DNA from: Sandaracinaceae bacterium
GTDB taxonomy: Bacteria; Myxococcota_A; Polyangia; Polyangiales; Sandaracinaceae
Length of the DNA: 64,000 bases
Reading direction: 5' to 3'
Assembly (NCBI GenBank): GCA_019637095.1
Contig: JAHBWG010000010.1
Location: 1 to 64,000 of the forward strand
Position 1 is the stretch's first letter, and every line of letters starts with the position of its first letter. Position numbers and translations under genes: made by a program. The notes beneath the pieces are model-generated. The model did no database searches. It was not told the origin of the DNA and was given only the letters and a program-made list of their open reading frames with translations. Shown piece by piece: positions 47,349 through 55,801 of the stretch.

Positions 47349-48104
47349 TCAGCTCAGCTCGACGACGACCGCGGTGATGTTGTCGCGACCGCCGCGCTGG
47401 TTCGCGATGTCGATGAGCTTGCTCGTCGCGACGTCGGGCCCGAGCGTGAGGAGGGGGACGATCTCGTCCTCTTGGAGGTAGCCGTGGAGCCCGTCCGAGC
47501 AGACGAGGAAGCGATCGCCCGGCCCGACCTCGACCGTCTGCGTGTCGACCTGGACGTAGTCGCGGCTCCCGACCGCGCGCGTGATCACGTTCTTGTGCGG
47601 CGAGAGCTCGGCCTCCGCCTCGGAGATGATCCCCTGCTTGACCTGCCACGCGACGAGCGTGTGGTCCTCGGTGAGCTGGTACACGGCGCCCTCGCGCACG
47701 AGGTAGACGCGGCTGTCGCCGACCTGCGCGACGACCGCGTGGGTCCGCATGACGAGCAGCGCGCTGACCGTCGTCCCCATGCCCTTCTGGTCCGGATCGT
47801 TCTCCGCGATCGCGAAGACCATGTACGTCGCGGCCTGCACCGCGCTCTCGAGCAGGCGCTGGACGGCGCGCACCGTCTCCGGCGTCGGGCCCTCGGCCTC
47901 GAAGCGCTCCACCGCCGCGTAGCCCCGGCGCACCATGCCGAGCACCGTCTCGACGGCCTCGCGGCTCGCCACCTCGCCGGCGGCGTGTCCGCCCATCCCG
48001 TCCGCGACGACGTACAGGCCGAGGTCGTTGTCGAGGACGAACGCGTCCTCGTTCGACATGCGCCGACGCCCGATGTCGGTCAGACCTACGCCGTACCTAC
48101 CCAC
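47349..48104 (-). CDS. PP2C-type Ser/Thr protein phosphatase
   Basis: 251 residues. Metal-binding motifs of the PPM/PP2C family are present in order: RRMSNEDAF (Asp20), VADGMGGHAAGE (Asp), LLVCSDGLHG-like (here FLVCSDGLHGY) and the late GGRDNITAVVV. These bind two Mn/Mg ions. It is cytosolic and would reverse phosphorylation by the local kinases. GTG start; a Shine-Dalgarno-like AGGTG lies upstream, and a good promoter is 19 nt away. Confidence 0.95.
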   Translation of the reverse strand: MGRYGVGLTDIGRRRMSNEDAFVLDNDLGLYVVADGMGGHAAGEVASREAVETVLGMVRRGYAAVERFEAEGPTPETVRAVQRLLESAVQAATYMVFAIAENDPDQKGMGTTVSALLVMRTHAVVAQVGDSRVYLVREGAVYQLTEDHTLVAWQVKQGIISEAEAELSPHKNVITRAVGSRDYVQVDTQTVEVGPGDRFLVCSDGLHGYLQEDEIVPLLTLGPDVATSKLIDIANQRGGRDNITAVVVELS

Positions 48105-48123
48105 GGAGCGTCACCTGGCGGGA

Positions 48124-48153
48124 AGGCTATCGCGAAGGCGCGCGCGCTTTCAA
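48124..48153 (-). promoter_or_regulatory. Sigma70-like promoter of the PP2C gene
   Basis: On the minus strand TTGAAA (48153-48148), 18 nt, TAGCCT (48129-48124), then 19 nt to the GTG at 48104. Confidence 0.45.
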
Positions 48154-48229
48154 CAAGTCGGCGGCGAAATAACGGACCGGACCGGCGGTTGAATCGTCCG
48201 ACTGCGAGCCCCATCTGAAGGGCAGTCCC

Positions 48230-49369
48230 ATGCGCGCGAAAGCCACCCTCGCCACTCTCCTCCCGGTCCTCTTGGCCGCGTCCGCCTTCGGCCCGACGGC
48301 CAGCGCTCAGGATCTGACCGAGGCGCGCCGCGTCGAGATCGCGCGGCGCCTCGCCGAGTCCACCGTCTCGATCGCCGCCGGGCCGTCGAGCGGCAGCGGC
48401 TTCGTCGTCGGCGACGAGCGCTGGATCGTCACCAACTCTCACGTGATCGCGCCTGGCCGACGCAGCGCGGTCCGGGTCCACTTCTCCTCGGGCACGACGC
48501 AGCCCGCGGTGGTCCTGTTGGACGCGCCGTCGCAGGACCTCGCGATCCTGCGCGTCGAGGGGAGCGTTCCCGCGCGGCCGCTCCCGCTCGCCGCGGTCGA
48601 CCGCGTCGCGGTCGGGCAGACCGTGCTCGCGTTCGGGAGCCCGTTCGGGCTCGAGGGCACGCTCACGCAGGGGATCGTCAGCGCGCTGCGCGACGTGCCG
48701 CCGGGCTCGCGCCTCGGCGGCGGCGACGTGCGCCGGCTGATCCAGACCGACGCGCCCATCAACCCCGGGAACTCGGGCGGCCCGCTCGTCAACTCGTCGG
48801 GGGAGGTCATCGGGGTCAACACCGCGATCCTCTCGCGCACCGGCGGGAGCCATGGGATCGGGTTCGCGATTCCGTCGAGCCACGTCACGGCGCTGCTCGC
48901 CGAGGTGCGCGACCGCGAGCGCCAGGCTCGGGCCGCGCCGCCGCCGGCCGAGGCCGCGCCTCCGGTGCCGCCCCCTGCGGCGTCGCCCCCCGCGGCCGAG
49001 CCGGAGCCCGCCCCCGCGTCGAGCGCGTTCCTCGGCATCCTCGGGGACGACTTCCGCGGCGCCGGGCTCGCCGGGGTGCGCATCCGCCAGGTCGTGCCCG
49101 GGAGCCCTGCCGCGACCGCCGGGCTCGCCGGCGCGTCGGACCCGGCGCCCGCCGCGATCCAGCGCATGCGCATCCCGTGGACGGGGCACATCATCCTCGC
49201 GGTCGACGGGCGGCCCACGCGCAGCATGCAGGAGCTCCAGTCGCTGCTCGCGCGCAGGCGCCCGGGCGACCGGACGATCCTCACCGTGACGGTCGGGCCG
49301 GGAGTGCTGAGCGGACAGGCCGTCGTCACGCTGGGCCCGCGCCCCGACCTGCCCGACGAAGAGGAGTAG
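48230..49369 (+). CDS. Periplasmic trypsin-like serine protease (DegP/HtrA-like)
   Basis: 379 residues; signal peptide ending near TASAQ. Catalytic triad His71 (TNSHV), Asp103 (SQDLAIL) and Ser182 (PGNSGGP). A Pro/Ala/Glu-rich linker (about 230-265) leads to one PDZ-like domain (GAGLAGVRIRQVVPGSPAATAGL...HIILAVDGRPTRSMQELQSLL). It is a one-PDZ HtrA-type quality-control protease of the periplasm. It stands divergently from the PP2C gene. RBS AAGGG-like is present. Confidence 0.93.
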   Translation: MRAKATLATLLPVLLAASAFGPTASAQDLTEARRVEIARRLAESTVSIAAGPSSGSGFVVGDERWIVTNSHVIAPGRRSAVRVHFSSGTTQPAVVLLDAPSQDLAILRVEGSVPARPLPLAAVDRVAVGQTVLAFGSPFGLEGTLTQGIVSALRDVPPGSRLGGGDVRRLIQTDAPINPGNSGGPLVNSSGEVIGVNTAILSRTGGSHGIGFAIPSSHVTALLAEVRDRERQARAAPPPAEAAPPVPPPAASPPAAEPEPAPASSAFLGILGDDFRGAGLAGVRIRQVVPGSPAATAGLAGASDPAPAAIQRMRIPWTGHIILAVDGRPTRSMQELQSLLARRRPGDRTILTVTVGPGVLSGQAVVTLGPRPDLPDEEE

Positions 49370-49397
49370 CGGCGCGAGACAGGCCGGGCGCGTGCGC

Positions 49398-49403
49398 TAT
49401 GGT
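49398..49403 (+). promoter_or_regulatory. -10-like box of the TPR-like gene
   Basis: TATGGT, 8 nt before the ATG at 49412, no Shine-Dalgarno. Confidence 0.35.
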
Positions 49404-49411
49404 GCCGCGCG

Positions 49412-50761
49412 ATGGACGTCGAGGCGCGCTTGCGGGCGGCCATGGAGGCCGACGATCGCGACGCGGTCTGGGGCGCGCTCGAGCCGCTCGCCGAGCTGAC
49501 CCGGACAGACGCGCGCGTCGCCCGGCTCTGGGCCGAGGCGCTGCGCACCAGCCCCGATCGGCCGGCGCTCGTCGACGAGGCGGCGGCGATCCTGGAGGCG
49601 TGGCCGGCGGACGTGGGGATCGTCGGCGCCGCGTGCGACGCGCTGGTGCGGCGGGAGGCGCGCCGCCCCGTCGACGAGCCGCCGCTGGATCCGCGCGCCG
49701 GCGCGCTCGCCGCCGAGGCGGCGGGGCGCTGTCTCGCGAGGCAGCCGCAGGCATCGCGCCTCGACCCGGACGTCGGCGGGGCGCTGCTCGCCCTGAAGGG
49801 CAACGCGCTCGCGACGCTCGGCCCGGGCCGGCTCGCGGACGCCGCGGCGGCGCTCGACGCCGCGCTCGCGCTGGCCCCGCGCGCGAGCTGGCTCTTCGAT
49901 CTCGGCCTCGTGCACAAGCGGGCGCGCGACTGGCCGGCCGCGCTCGACGCGAACCGGCGCGCGCGCGCGCTCGCGGGGGACGCGCACCGCGGCGTGCTCT
50001 TCAACCTCGCGCTCGCGGCGACCGCGGTGGGAGAGGGCGCGCTCGCGCGCGACGCGTGGCGCGCGGTCGGCATCGACGCCGACGCGCGCGAGGGCGCGCT
50101 GCCGTTCGTCGAGGGCCTGCCGCCCGCCGAGGTGCGCCTGCCCACGCGCGGTGACGACGCCGCCGTCGAGGCCACGCTGCCCGCGGAGAGCGCGGGCTTC
50201 GAGATCGTCTGGGTGCAACCGCTCAGCCCTTGCCACGGCGTCGTGCGCTCGCCGACGCACCGCGAGGCGGTCGCGGACTTCGGCGACGTGATCCTCTTCG
50301 ATCCAGCGCCCGTCGCGGTCGTCGCACGGGACGGCGAGCCGACGCCGCGCTTCGCCTTCCTCGGCCGGCTGCGCGCCGGGGACGAGCGGCGCTTCCGCTT
50401 CCTCGCGCTCGAGCAGGAGGCCGGGCAGGTCCGCCGGCTCGCGGACGCGCTCCCGGACGGCGTGATCCTCTACCCGCACGCAGAGCGCGTCGAGATGGTC
50501 TGCCCGCGTTGCGCGGCGGGCGACCGCTATACCAAGCACGATCACTTGCCCCCCGAGGCGCACCGGGTCGTGTTCGGGAAGCTCCTCGCGCCCGGGGCGC
50601 AAGACCTCGCCGCCCTGCGCGACGCGATCGAGCGCGCGGCCAAGGCACAGCCCGGCGTCCTCCTCGCGATCCCCAGCCTCTACGAGGCGCTCGGGGACAC
50701 GCCGAGCGCGGGTAAGCACCACAAGCGGTGGGGGGCGATCGCGCGGGCGGCCGCCGCGTGA
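49412..50761 (+). CDS. TPR-like repeat protein, function unknown
   Basis: 449 residues, no signal peptide. The N-terminal ~230 residues are alpha-helical with Ala/Leu/Asp-rich pairs of the TPR type (GNALATLGPGRLADAAAALDAALALAPRASWLFDLGLVHKRA). The middle (about 260-370) is beta-rich and contains VCPRC after the LILYPH-like stretch; two Cys suggest a metal or disulfide. It ends in another helical pair. No catalytic motif. GTGA overlap with the transporter gene suggests co-expression, but the functions look unrelated. Confidence 0.75.
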   Translation: MDVEARLRAAMEADDRDAVWGALEPLAELTRTDARVARLWAEALRTSPDRPALVDEAAAILEAWPADVGIVGAACDALVRREARRPVDEPPLDPRAGALAAEAAGRCLARQPQASRLDPDVGGALLALKGNALATLGPGRLADAAAALDAALALAPRASWLFDLGLVHKRARDWPAALDANRRARALAGDAHRGVLFNLALAATAVGEGALARDAWRAVGIDADAREGALPFVEGLPPAEVRLPTRGDDAAVEATLPAESAGFEIVWVQPLSPCHGVVRSPTHREAVADFGDVILFDPAPVAVVARDGEPTPRFAFLGRLRAGDERRFRFLALEQEAGQVRRLADALPDGVILYPHAERVEMVCPRCAAGDRYTKHDHLPPEAHRVVFGKLLAPGAQDLAALRDAIERAAKAQPGVLLAIPSLYEALGDTPSAGKHHKRWGAIARAAAA

Positions 50762-51549
50762 CCGAGGAGCGCTACGACTTCCCGCTGCCCGACGAGCAGG
50801 ACGAGCTCGCGGGGCTGCCGCGCCTCGGGCCGCACGAGCTGCACCTGCGCCGCGAGCGCGTCTTCATCGCGCTCGCGGGCTTCTTCCTCGGCACGCTCGC
50901 GATGCTCAACATCCTCGGCATCTCGCGCTTCCTCGATCTGTCGTTCCGGATCGGGAGCCTCGAGATCCCGATGCCGCTCGCGGTCGGGGTCCTGCCGTAC
51001 CCGGTGACGTTCCTCTGCACCGATCTGCTGAGCGAGTTCTACGGGCGGCGGCGCACGAGCTTCGTCGTCACCGTCGGCCTCGCGCTCAACGTGTGGGTCG
51101 TCTTCATCCTCTGGCTCGGCGGGGCGCTCCCCGGCTTCGCAGACGAAGCGCGCGACGGCGTCTTCTTCCAGGTGCGGGCCCTCGCGTTCGGTGCGGTGAC
51201 GGCCTCGATGGTCGCGTACCTCGCGGCGCAATACGTCGACGTCCAGCTCTACCACTACTGGATGCGCCTCACGCGGGGCAAGCACCTCTGGCTCCGCAAC
51301 AACGGCTCCACCCTGGTCTCGCAGCTCGTCGACGCGATCGCCGTCACGCTCGTCACCCACTTCTTGAGCCACGCGCTGCCCATCGACGCCGAGCGCGCGC
51401 TCTGGCCGCAGCTCCTCACGTTCATCGCCGCGAGCTACACGTTCAAGCTCGTCGCCGCGCTCCTCGACACGGGGCCGTTCTACGTCGCGGTGCACTTCCT
51501 CCGCCGGTATCTGCGGCTCGACACGGGCCGCTCGATTCGTGCGCAATGA
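50758..51549 (+). CDS. Queuosine-precursor transporter (YhhQ/VUT family)
   Basis: 263 residues with about six hydrophobic helices. The motif PYPVTFLCTDLLSEFYGRRR and the later LRNNGSTLVSQLVDA and FKLVAALLDTGPFY match the COG1738/YhhQ family that imports queuine precursors (preQ0/preQ1) for tRNA modification. The ~45-residue charged N-terminus is cytoplasmic. GTG start overlaps the stop of the TPR gene. Confidence 0.9.
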   Translation: MTEERYDFPLPDEQDELAGLPRLGPHELHLRRERVFIALAGFFLGTLAMLNILGISRFLDLSFRIGSLEIPMPLAVGVLPYPVTFLCTDLLSEFYGRRRTSFVVTVGLALNVWVVFILWLGGALPGFADEARDGVFFQVRALAFGAVTASMVAYLAAQYVDVQLYHYWMRLTRGKHLWLRNNGSTLVSQLVDAIAVTLVTHFLSHALPIDAERALWPQLLTFIAASYTFKLVAALLDTGPFYVAVHFLRRYLRLDTGRSIRAQ

Positions 51550-51575
51550 GGGGGGGATCCCGACCCGGGCCGTGC

Positions 51576-51581
51576 TAGGGT
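51576..51581 (+). promoter_or_regulatory. -10-like box upstream of the exported-protein/protease operon
   Basis: TAGGGT, about 70 nt before the ATG at 51650. Unlike several neighbours, this transcript would have a leader and a Shine-Dalgarno (GGAGAGAG). Confidence 0.3.
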
Positions 51582-51649
51582 CCGCGCGTCATTGGTGTGT
51601 GAGGCGGGCGCAGCTCTTGGCGGAGGGGCGCTCCTCGAGTCGGAGAGAG

Positions 51650-52270
51650 ATGATGAAACGAACCCTTGAGCTCGGGCTCGCGGGGGCCGCGTTGGTGACG
51701 CTCGTCACCGCCAGCGCCTCGGCGACGGTCATGATCGAGTACGCGCTCGAAGAGCTGGTCGGCGGCGCGGACGCGGTCGTCCACGCGACGGTGGTCCAGA
51801 GCCGCGTGCGGATGGTGCTGGACGGGGAGGGCGGCATGGCGCCCGAGACCCTGACCACGCTGCGCGTCCACGAGTGGATCGCGGGGCCCGGCGGCGCGAC
51901 CGTCGAGCTGCGCGAGCTCGGCGGCGTGTATCCGGGCGGCGGCCTGCGCTACGACGGCACGCCCGAGTACGCGGTCGGCGAAGAGGTCGTCGTCTTCCTC
52001 GAGCGCCGCCACGAGGCGCCGCACGACCTGCGCACGCTCGGGATGGCGCAGGGCAAGTTCATCGTGCGCCAGGGCCTCGGCGGCGTGCCGAGCACCGTGC
52101 GCCGAGACCTCACCGGCATCGCGTTCGCGCGCTGGCGTGACGGCGTCCAGACCGTGGTCCATCCCTGCGACGGCGCGACCAGCGCGCGCTGCGAGCAGCC
52201 CGGCATGGATCTGCACGGATTCCTCGACTACGTGCGTCGCGTCCGCCGCGACCTGCGGGGGGCCCAGTGA
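51650..52270 (+). CDS. Exported protein of unknown function
   Basis: 206 residues from ATG 51650 (GGAGAGAG just before; a second ATG follows at once). Sec signal peptide ending near SASA. The mature part has beta-rich segments (VIEYALEELVGGADAVVHATVVQSRV, then EEVVVFLERRH) and one Cys pair near HPCDGATSARC. Small exported proteins of this type often sit next to matrixin-like proteases in myxobacteria; I cannot name the family. The GTGA overlap with the following protease gene shows co-translation, and a prodomain, inhibitor or chaperone role is possible but unproven. Confidence 0.75.
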   Translation: MMKRTLELGLAGAALVTLVTASASATVMIEYALEELVGGADAVVHATVVQSRVRMVLDGEGGMAPETLTTLRVHEWIAGPGGATVELRELGGVYPGGGLRYDGTPEYAVGEEVVVFLERRHEAPHDLRTLGMAQGKFIVRQGLGGVPSTVRRDLTGIAFARWRDGVQTVVHPCDGATSARCEQPGMDLHGFLDYVRRVRRDLRGAQ

Positions 52271-54045
52271 ACGCCCGCGCCGCGAAGCGGCTCCTCGTGG
52301 CGGCCTCGCTCGCCGCCGCCCTCTCCGCGCCCGCGCCGTCGCTCGGCTGGTCACCGATCACGAGCACCTCTCCGGTCTGGAGCGGCGCCGTGCCGTACTA
52401 CCTCAACAACGACGGCTCGCCGGATCTCGGCGGCTTCTCGGGCACCGAGCCCCACGTCCGCCAAGGGATGGACGACTGGACGCGCGTGTCGTGCACCAGC
52501 CTCACGACGAGCTACCGGGGCGGCACCTCGCGCCGCCCCGGCAGCTACGAGGGGACCTCCACCATCGGCTGGACCGAGTCGGGCTGGCGCCACGGCTCGG
52601 GCGCGATCGGCGTGACCGGCCCGAGCTGGCGCGGCCGGACGATCGTCGAGGCCGACATGGACATGAACGGCGTCAACTACACCTGGATCACCGGCTCCGG
52701 GCGCGGCGGCAACGTCAACGCGTATTCCATCATCCTGCACGAGGGAGGCCACTACTACGGCCTCGGTCACTCCGAGGACCGCACCGCCGCGATGTACTAC
52801 GCGTACCAGGGCGGCATCTCGCGCCTCGGGACCGACGACCAGAACGGGATCTGCGCGCTCTATCCCGGCGGCGGCACCGACTGCACGACCACCGGCTGCC
52901 CGTCGGGGCAGGAGTGCGTCTCGGGGCGCTGCCAGGCGATGATGGGCGACGGGACGATCTGCTCGCCGTGCACCGCGGACTCGGACTGCGGTGGCTCCGC
53001 GGACCTCTGCCTCGGCTACCCGGACGGGCGGCAGTACTGCGGGCGCGCGTGCTCGAGCGACGCGGACTGCAGCGGCGACCGCTGCCTCTCGACGAGCGGC
53101 GGGATCCGGCAGTGCGGACGCGTCTCGGGGACGCAGGTCTCGTGCACCGCGGCGGCGCCGGGCTGCACACGCGACACCGACTGCCCGAGCGGGCAGATCT
53201 GCAGCAGCGGGCGCTGCGCTCCGGGGATGGGCGCTGCCCTCGGCGCGCCCTGCGCCGAAAGCAACGAATGCGCGAGCGGGATCTGCCGCGGCGGCAGCTG
53301 CTCGGCGACCTGCAACTGGGCGGACCCGACGGGCTCCTGTCCCGGCGGGTTCTACTGCCAGAGCGATCCCTCGAGCTGTGACACCGGCTACTGCGTGGGC
53401 GGCAGCCCGGGATCGGGCGCGCTCGGCGCGAGCTGTGGAGCCGACACCGACTGCGCGAGCGCGCTCTGCGCGAACGGGCGGTGCTCGTCGCCGTGCATCC
53501 CCGGCGGCACGCTCGGCTGCCCGTCCGGCTTCGCGTGTCAGGTCGGCACGCTGCCCTGCCGTGGGTCCTGTCAGCGCTCGGGTGCGCTGGGCGATCCTTG
53601 CGCGAGCAACGACGATTGCACGAGCCGGATCTGCGCGGTGACGGCCGACCGGAACTTCTGCACGGACTACTGCGACGCGGCGAACGCGTGTCCGACCGGC
53701 TTCACCTGCACGCCGGCGGGTGACCAGAGCGTCTGCGTGCCGGACTCGGGCGGCCTCGGCCAGCCGTGCGGCGAGAACGGCGAGTGCGTGTCGGGCCTCT
53801 GCGCGAGCTACGGCGACGAGTCGTTCTGCACGCGGCTCTGCAACGACGGGGAGCCGTGCCCGGGCGGCTACGACTGCCTGCCGACCGGCACGCCGGGCGT
53901 GGGCGCGTGCTCGCCGACCGACCCGCCGACGCCGATGGACGGAGGCTGCGGCTGCCGCGCCGCGGGCGCGAGCGCGCCGGCGCTCGGCGCGCCGCTGCTG
54001 CTCGTCGCGCTCGCCCTCTTCGGGGGCTGGCGCCGCCGTCGCTAG
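52267..54045 (+). CDS. Secreted matrixin-like metalloprotease with Cys-rich modules and MYXO-CTERM-like tail
   Basis: 592 residues from GTG 52267; signal peptide ends near PSLG. The zinc motif HEGGHYYGLGHS fits the metzincin HExxHxxGxxH pattern (Glu catalytic, three His ligands), and a downstream AAMYY can serve as the Met-turn. The catalytic part ends near residue 200; the next ~350 residues are repeated Cys-rich modules (CxSGxC, CxxDxDC) like those of surface adhesins. The C-terminus is a Gly-Cys-Gly-Cys box, a hydrophobic helix and RRRR: the MYXO-CTERM sorting signal that is trimmed and leads to surface display or release. Confidence 0.92.
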   Translation: MNARAAKRLLVAASLAAALSAPAPSLGWSPITSTSPVWSGAVPYYLNNDGSPDLGGFSGTEPHVRQGMDDWTRVSCTSLTTSYRGGTSRRPGSYEGTSTIGWTESGWRHGSGAIGVTGPSWRGRTIVEADMDMNGVNYTWITGSGRGGNVNAYSIILHEGGHYYGLGHSEDRTAAMYYAYQGGISRLGTDDQNGICALYPGGGTDCTTTGCPSGQECVSGRCQAMMGDGTICSPCTADSDCGGSADLCLGYPDGRQYCGRACSSDADCSGDRCLSTSGGIRQCGRVSGTQVSCTAAAPGCTRDTDCPSGQICSSGRCAPGMGAALGAPCAESNECASGICRGGSCSATCNWADPTGSCPGGFYCQSDPSSCDTGYCVGGSPGSGALGASCGADTDCASALCANGRCSSPCIPGGTLGCPSGFACQVGTLPCRGSCQRSGALGDPCASNDDCTSRICAVTADRNFCTDYCDAANACPTGFTCTPAGDQSVCVPDSGGLGQPCGENGECVSGLCASYGDESFCTRLCNDGEPCPGGYDCLPTGTPGVGACSPTDPPTPMDGGCGCRAAGASAPALGAPLLLVALALFGGWRRRR

Positions 54046-54064
54046 CGCCCCAGACTCGCGCCAC

Positions 54065-55801
54065 GTGCGCGCCTCTCTCGCTCGCTACGTCCGGCCCTAC
54101 TGGCGCAGCATGGCCCTCGGGGTCGCCTTCCTCTTGCTCACCAACGCAGCGGAGAAGGCGATCCCGTGGCTGCTCGCGCTGGCCCTCGACGCGCTGCGCG
54201 ACGCGGACGTCGACGCCACGCGCGACTACGCGCTCGTCGTGCTCGGCCTCGCCGCCGTGATGTGGGGGGTTCGCACGCTCTCGCGCGTGTGGCTCTTCAA
54301 CGTCGGGCGCGACGTCGAGTTCGACGTGCGCAACGATCTGCTCCGGCGCCTCCACGTGCTGGGCCCGTCGTTCTTCCGGCGCATGCCGACCGGCGAGATC
54401 ATGAGCCGCTCGACCAACGACGTCGCACAGATCCGCGTGCTCGTCGGCTTCGCGGGCCTCAACGTCGTCAACTCGATCATCGCGTTCGTGAGCGCGATCG
54501 CGCTCATGCTCGCGCTCAGCCCGACGCTCACGTTCTGGGCGCTGCTCCCGTTCCCGCTGCTCGTGCTCGTCACGCGCGCGTTCAGCCGCGCGATGTACGT
54601 GCGCAGCCGCGACTCGCAGGAGGCGCTCGCGAAGCTCGCGGACCGCGCGACCGAGAACGTGGCGGGCGTCCGGCTCGTCCGCGCGATGGCGCTCGAGGCC
54701 CGCGAGTACGCGCGCTTCGAGGAAGCGAACGAGGGCGCCGTGCGCACCACGATGTCGCTCGTCACCCTGCGCGGCCTCATGTGGCCGGTGCTCATGGGGG
54801 TGGGCTCCATCGGGACGCTCCTCGTCGTGTGGATCGGCGGCCGCATGGTCCTCGAGGGCACGTTGAGCGCGGGCGAGTTCGCGGCGTTCCACGCGTACCT
54901 CGCGCTCCTGATCTGGCCGACGCTCGCCCTTGGCTACATCCTCGCCGTCGTGCAGCGCGGCCGCGCCGCGTTCGAGCGCGTCGCCGAGATCCTCGACGCG
55001 GAGCCGGACGTGCGCGAGGCCCTGGCGCCGCGCGCCCCCGACGGGCCCGGCGCGCTCGAGGTCGATGGACTCTCGTTCGCCCACGGCGACACGCGGGTGC
55101 TCGACGGCGTCTCGCTGCGCGTCCCGGCGGGCGGCTCGCTCGCCGTGCTCGGGCCGACCGGCTCCGGCAAGTCCACGCTCGCCGCGCTCCTGCCGCGCCT
55201 GTCGCCGACGCCGCCCGGCGCGGTGCGCCTCGATGGCGTCGACGTGACCGAGCTCGATCTGCGCGGCCTGCGCGCTGCGGTCGGGTACGCGCAGCAAGAG
55301 CCCTTCCTCTTCTCCACCACGATCGAGCGCAACCTCAAGCTCGCCCTCGACGATCCGAGCGCGCCGGACGCGGACGCGCGCGTCCGGCACGCGGCATCCG
55401 AAGCGTGCGTGCTCGCCGAGATCGAGGCGATGACCGCGGGGATGGCGACGGTGGTCGGCGAGCGCGGCGTGCAGCTCTCGGGTGGGCAGAAGCAGCGCCT
55501 CGCCCTCGCGCGCGCGCTCTTGCGTCGGCCGAAGGTCCTCGTCCTCGACGATCCGCTGAGCGCCGTGGACGCGGCGACGGAGGCGGAGATCCTCGCCGCG
55601 CTCGATCGCGCCAAGACCGACCGCACCTTCGTCCTCATCACGAACCGCGTCGCCGCCGCCGCGCGCGCGGACCGCGTGGTCGTGCTCGACCGCGGCGCGA
55701 TCGTCGAGGAGGGCACCCACGAGGAGCTGCTGCGCGAGGGCGGGCTCTACGCCCGCATCGCCGAGCGGCAGCAGCTCGAGCGGGAGCTGGCGACGCTGTG
55801 A
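54065..55801 (+). CDS. ABC exporter subunit with degenerate nucleotide site (heterodimer partner 1)
   Basis: 578 residues from GTG 54065, 19 bases after the protease. Six-helix ABC membrane domain (about 10-300) then NBD with Walker A GPTGSGKST (363-371) and canonical signature LSGGQKQ. The catalytic Glu after Walker B is Asp496 (LVLDDPLS) and the H-loop His is Asn527 (ITNRVAAA), so its own ATP site is non-catalytic. This is the pattern of heterodimeric type IV ABC exporters (TM287/288, BmrCD and MdlAB type). The stop overlaps the start of the partner gene. Confidence 0.95.
   Translation: MRASLARYVRPYWRSMALGVAFLLLTNAAEKAIPWLLALALDALRDADVDATRDYALVVLGLAAVMWGVRTLSRVWLFNVGRDVEFDVRNDLLRRLHVLGPSFFRRMPTGEIMSRSTNDVAQIRVLVGFAGLNVVNSIIAFVSAIALMLALSPTLTFWALLPFPLLVLVTRAFSRAMYVRSRDSQEALAKLADRATENVAGVRLVRAMALEAREYARFEEANEGAVRTTMSLVTLRGLMWPVLMGVGSIGTLLVVWIGGRMVLEGTLSAGEFAAFHAYLALLIWPTLALGYILAVVQRGRAAFERVAEILDAEPDVREALAPRAPDGPGALEVDGLSFAHGDTRVLDGVSLRVPAGGSLAVLGPTGSGKSTLAALLPRLSPTPPGAVRLDGVDVTELDLRGLRAAVGYAQQEPFLFSTTIERNLKLALDDPSAPDADARVRHAASEACVLAEIEAMTAGMATVVGERGVQLSGGQKQRLALARALLRRPKVLVLDDPLSAVDAATEAEILAALDRAKTDRTFVLITNRVAAAARADRVVVLDRGAIVEEGTHEELLREGGLYARIAERQQLERELATL

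Noticed and set aside
53720-54064. Upstream extension of the first ABC subunit frame into the protease gene
   Set aside because: The added ~115 residues are the antiphase of the Cys-rich protease and have no ABC similarity; the GTG at 54065 gives a normal N-terminus.
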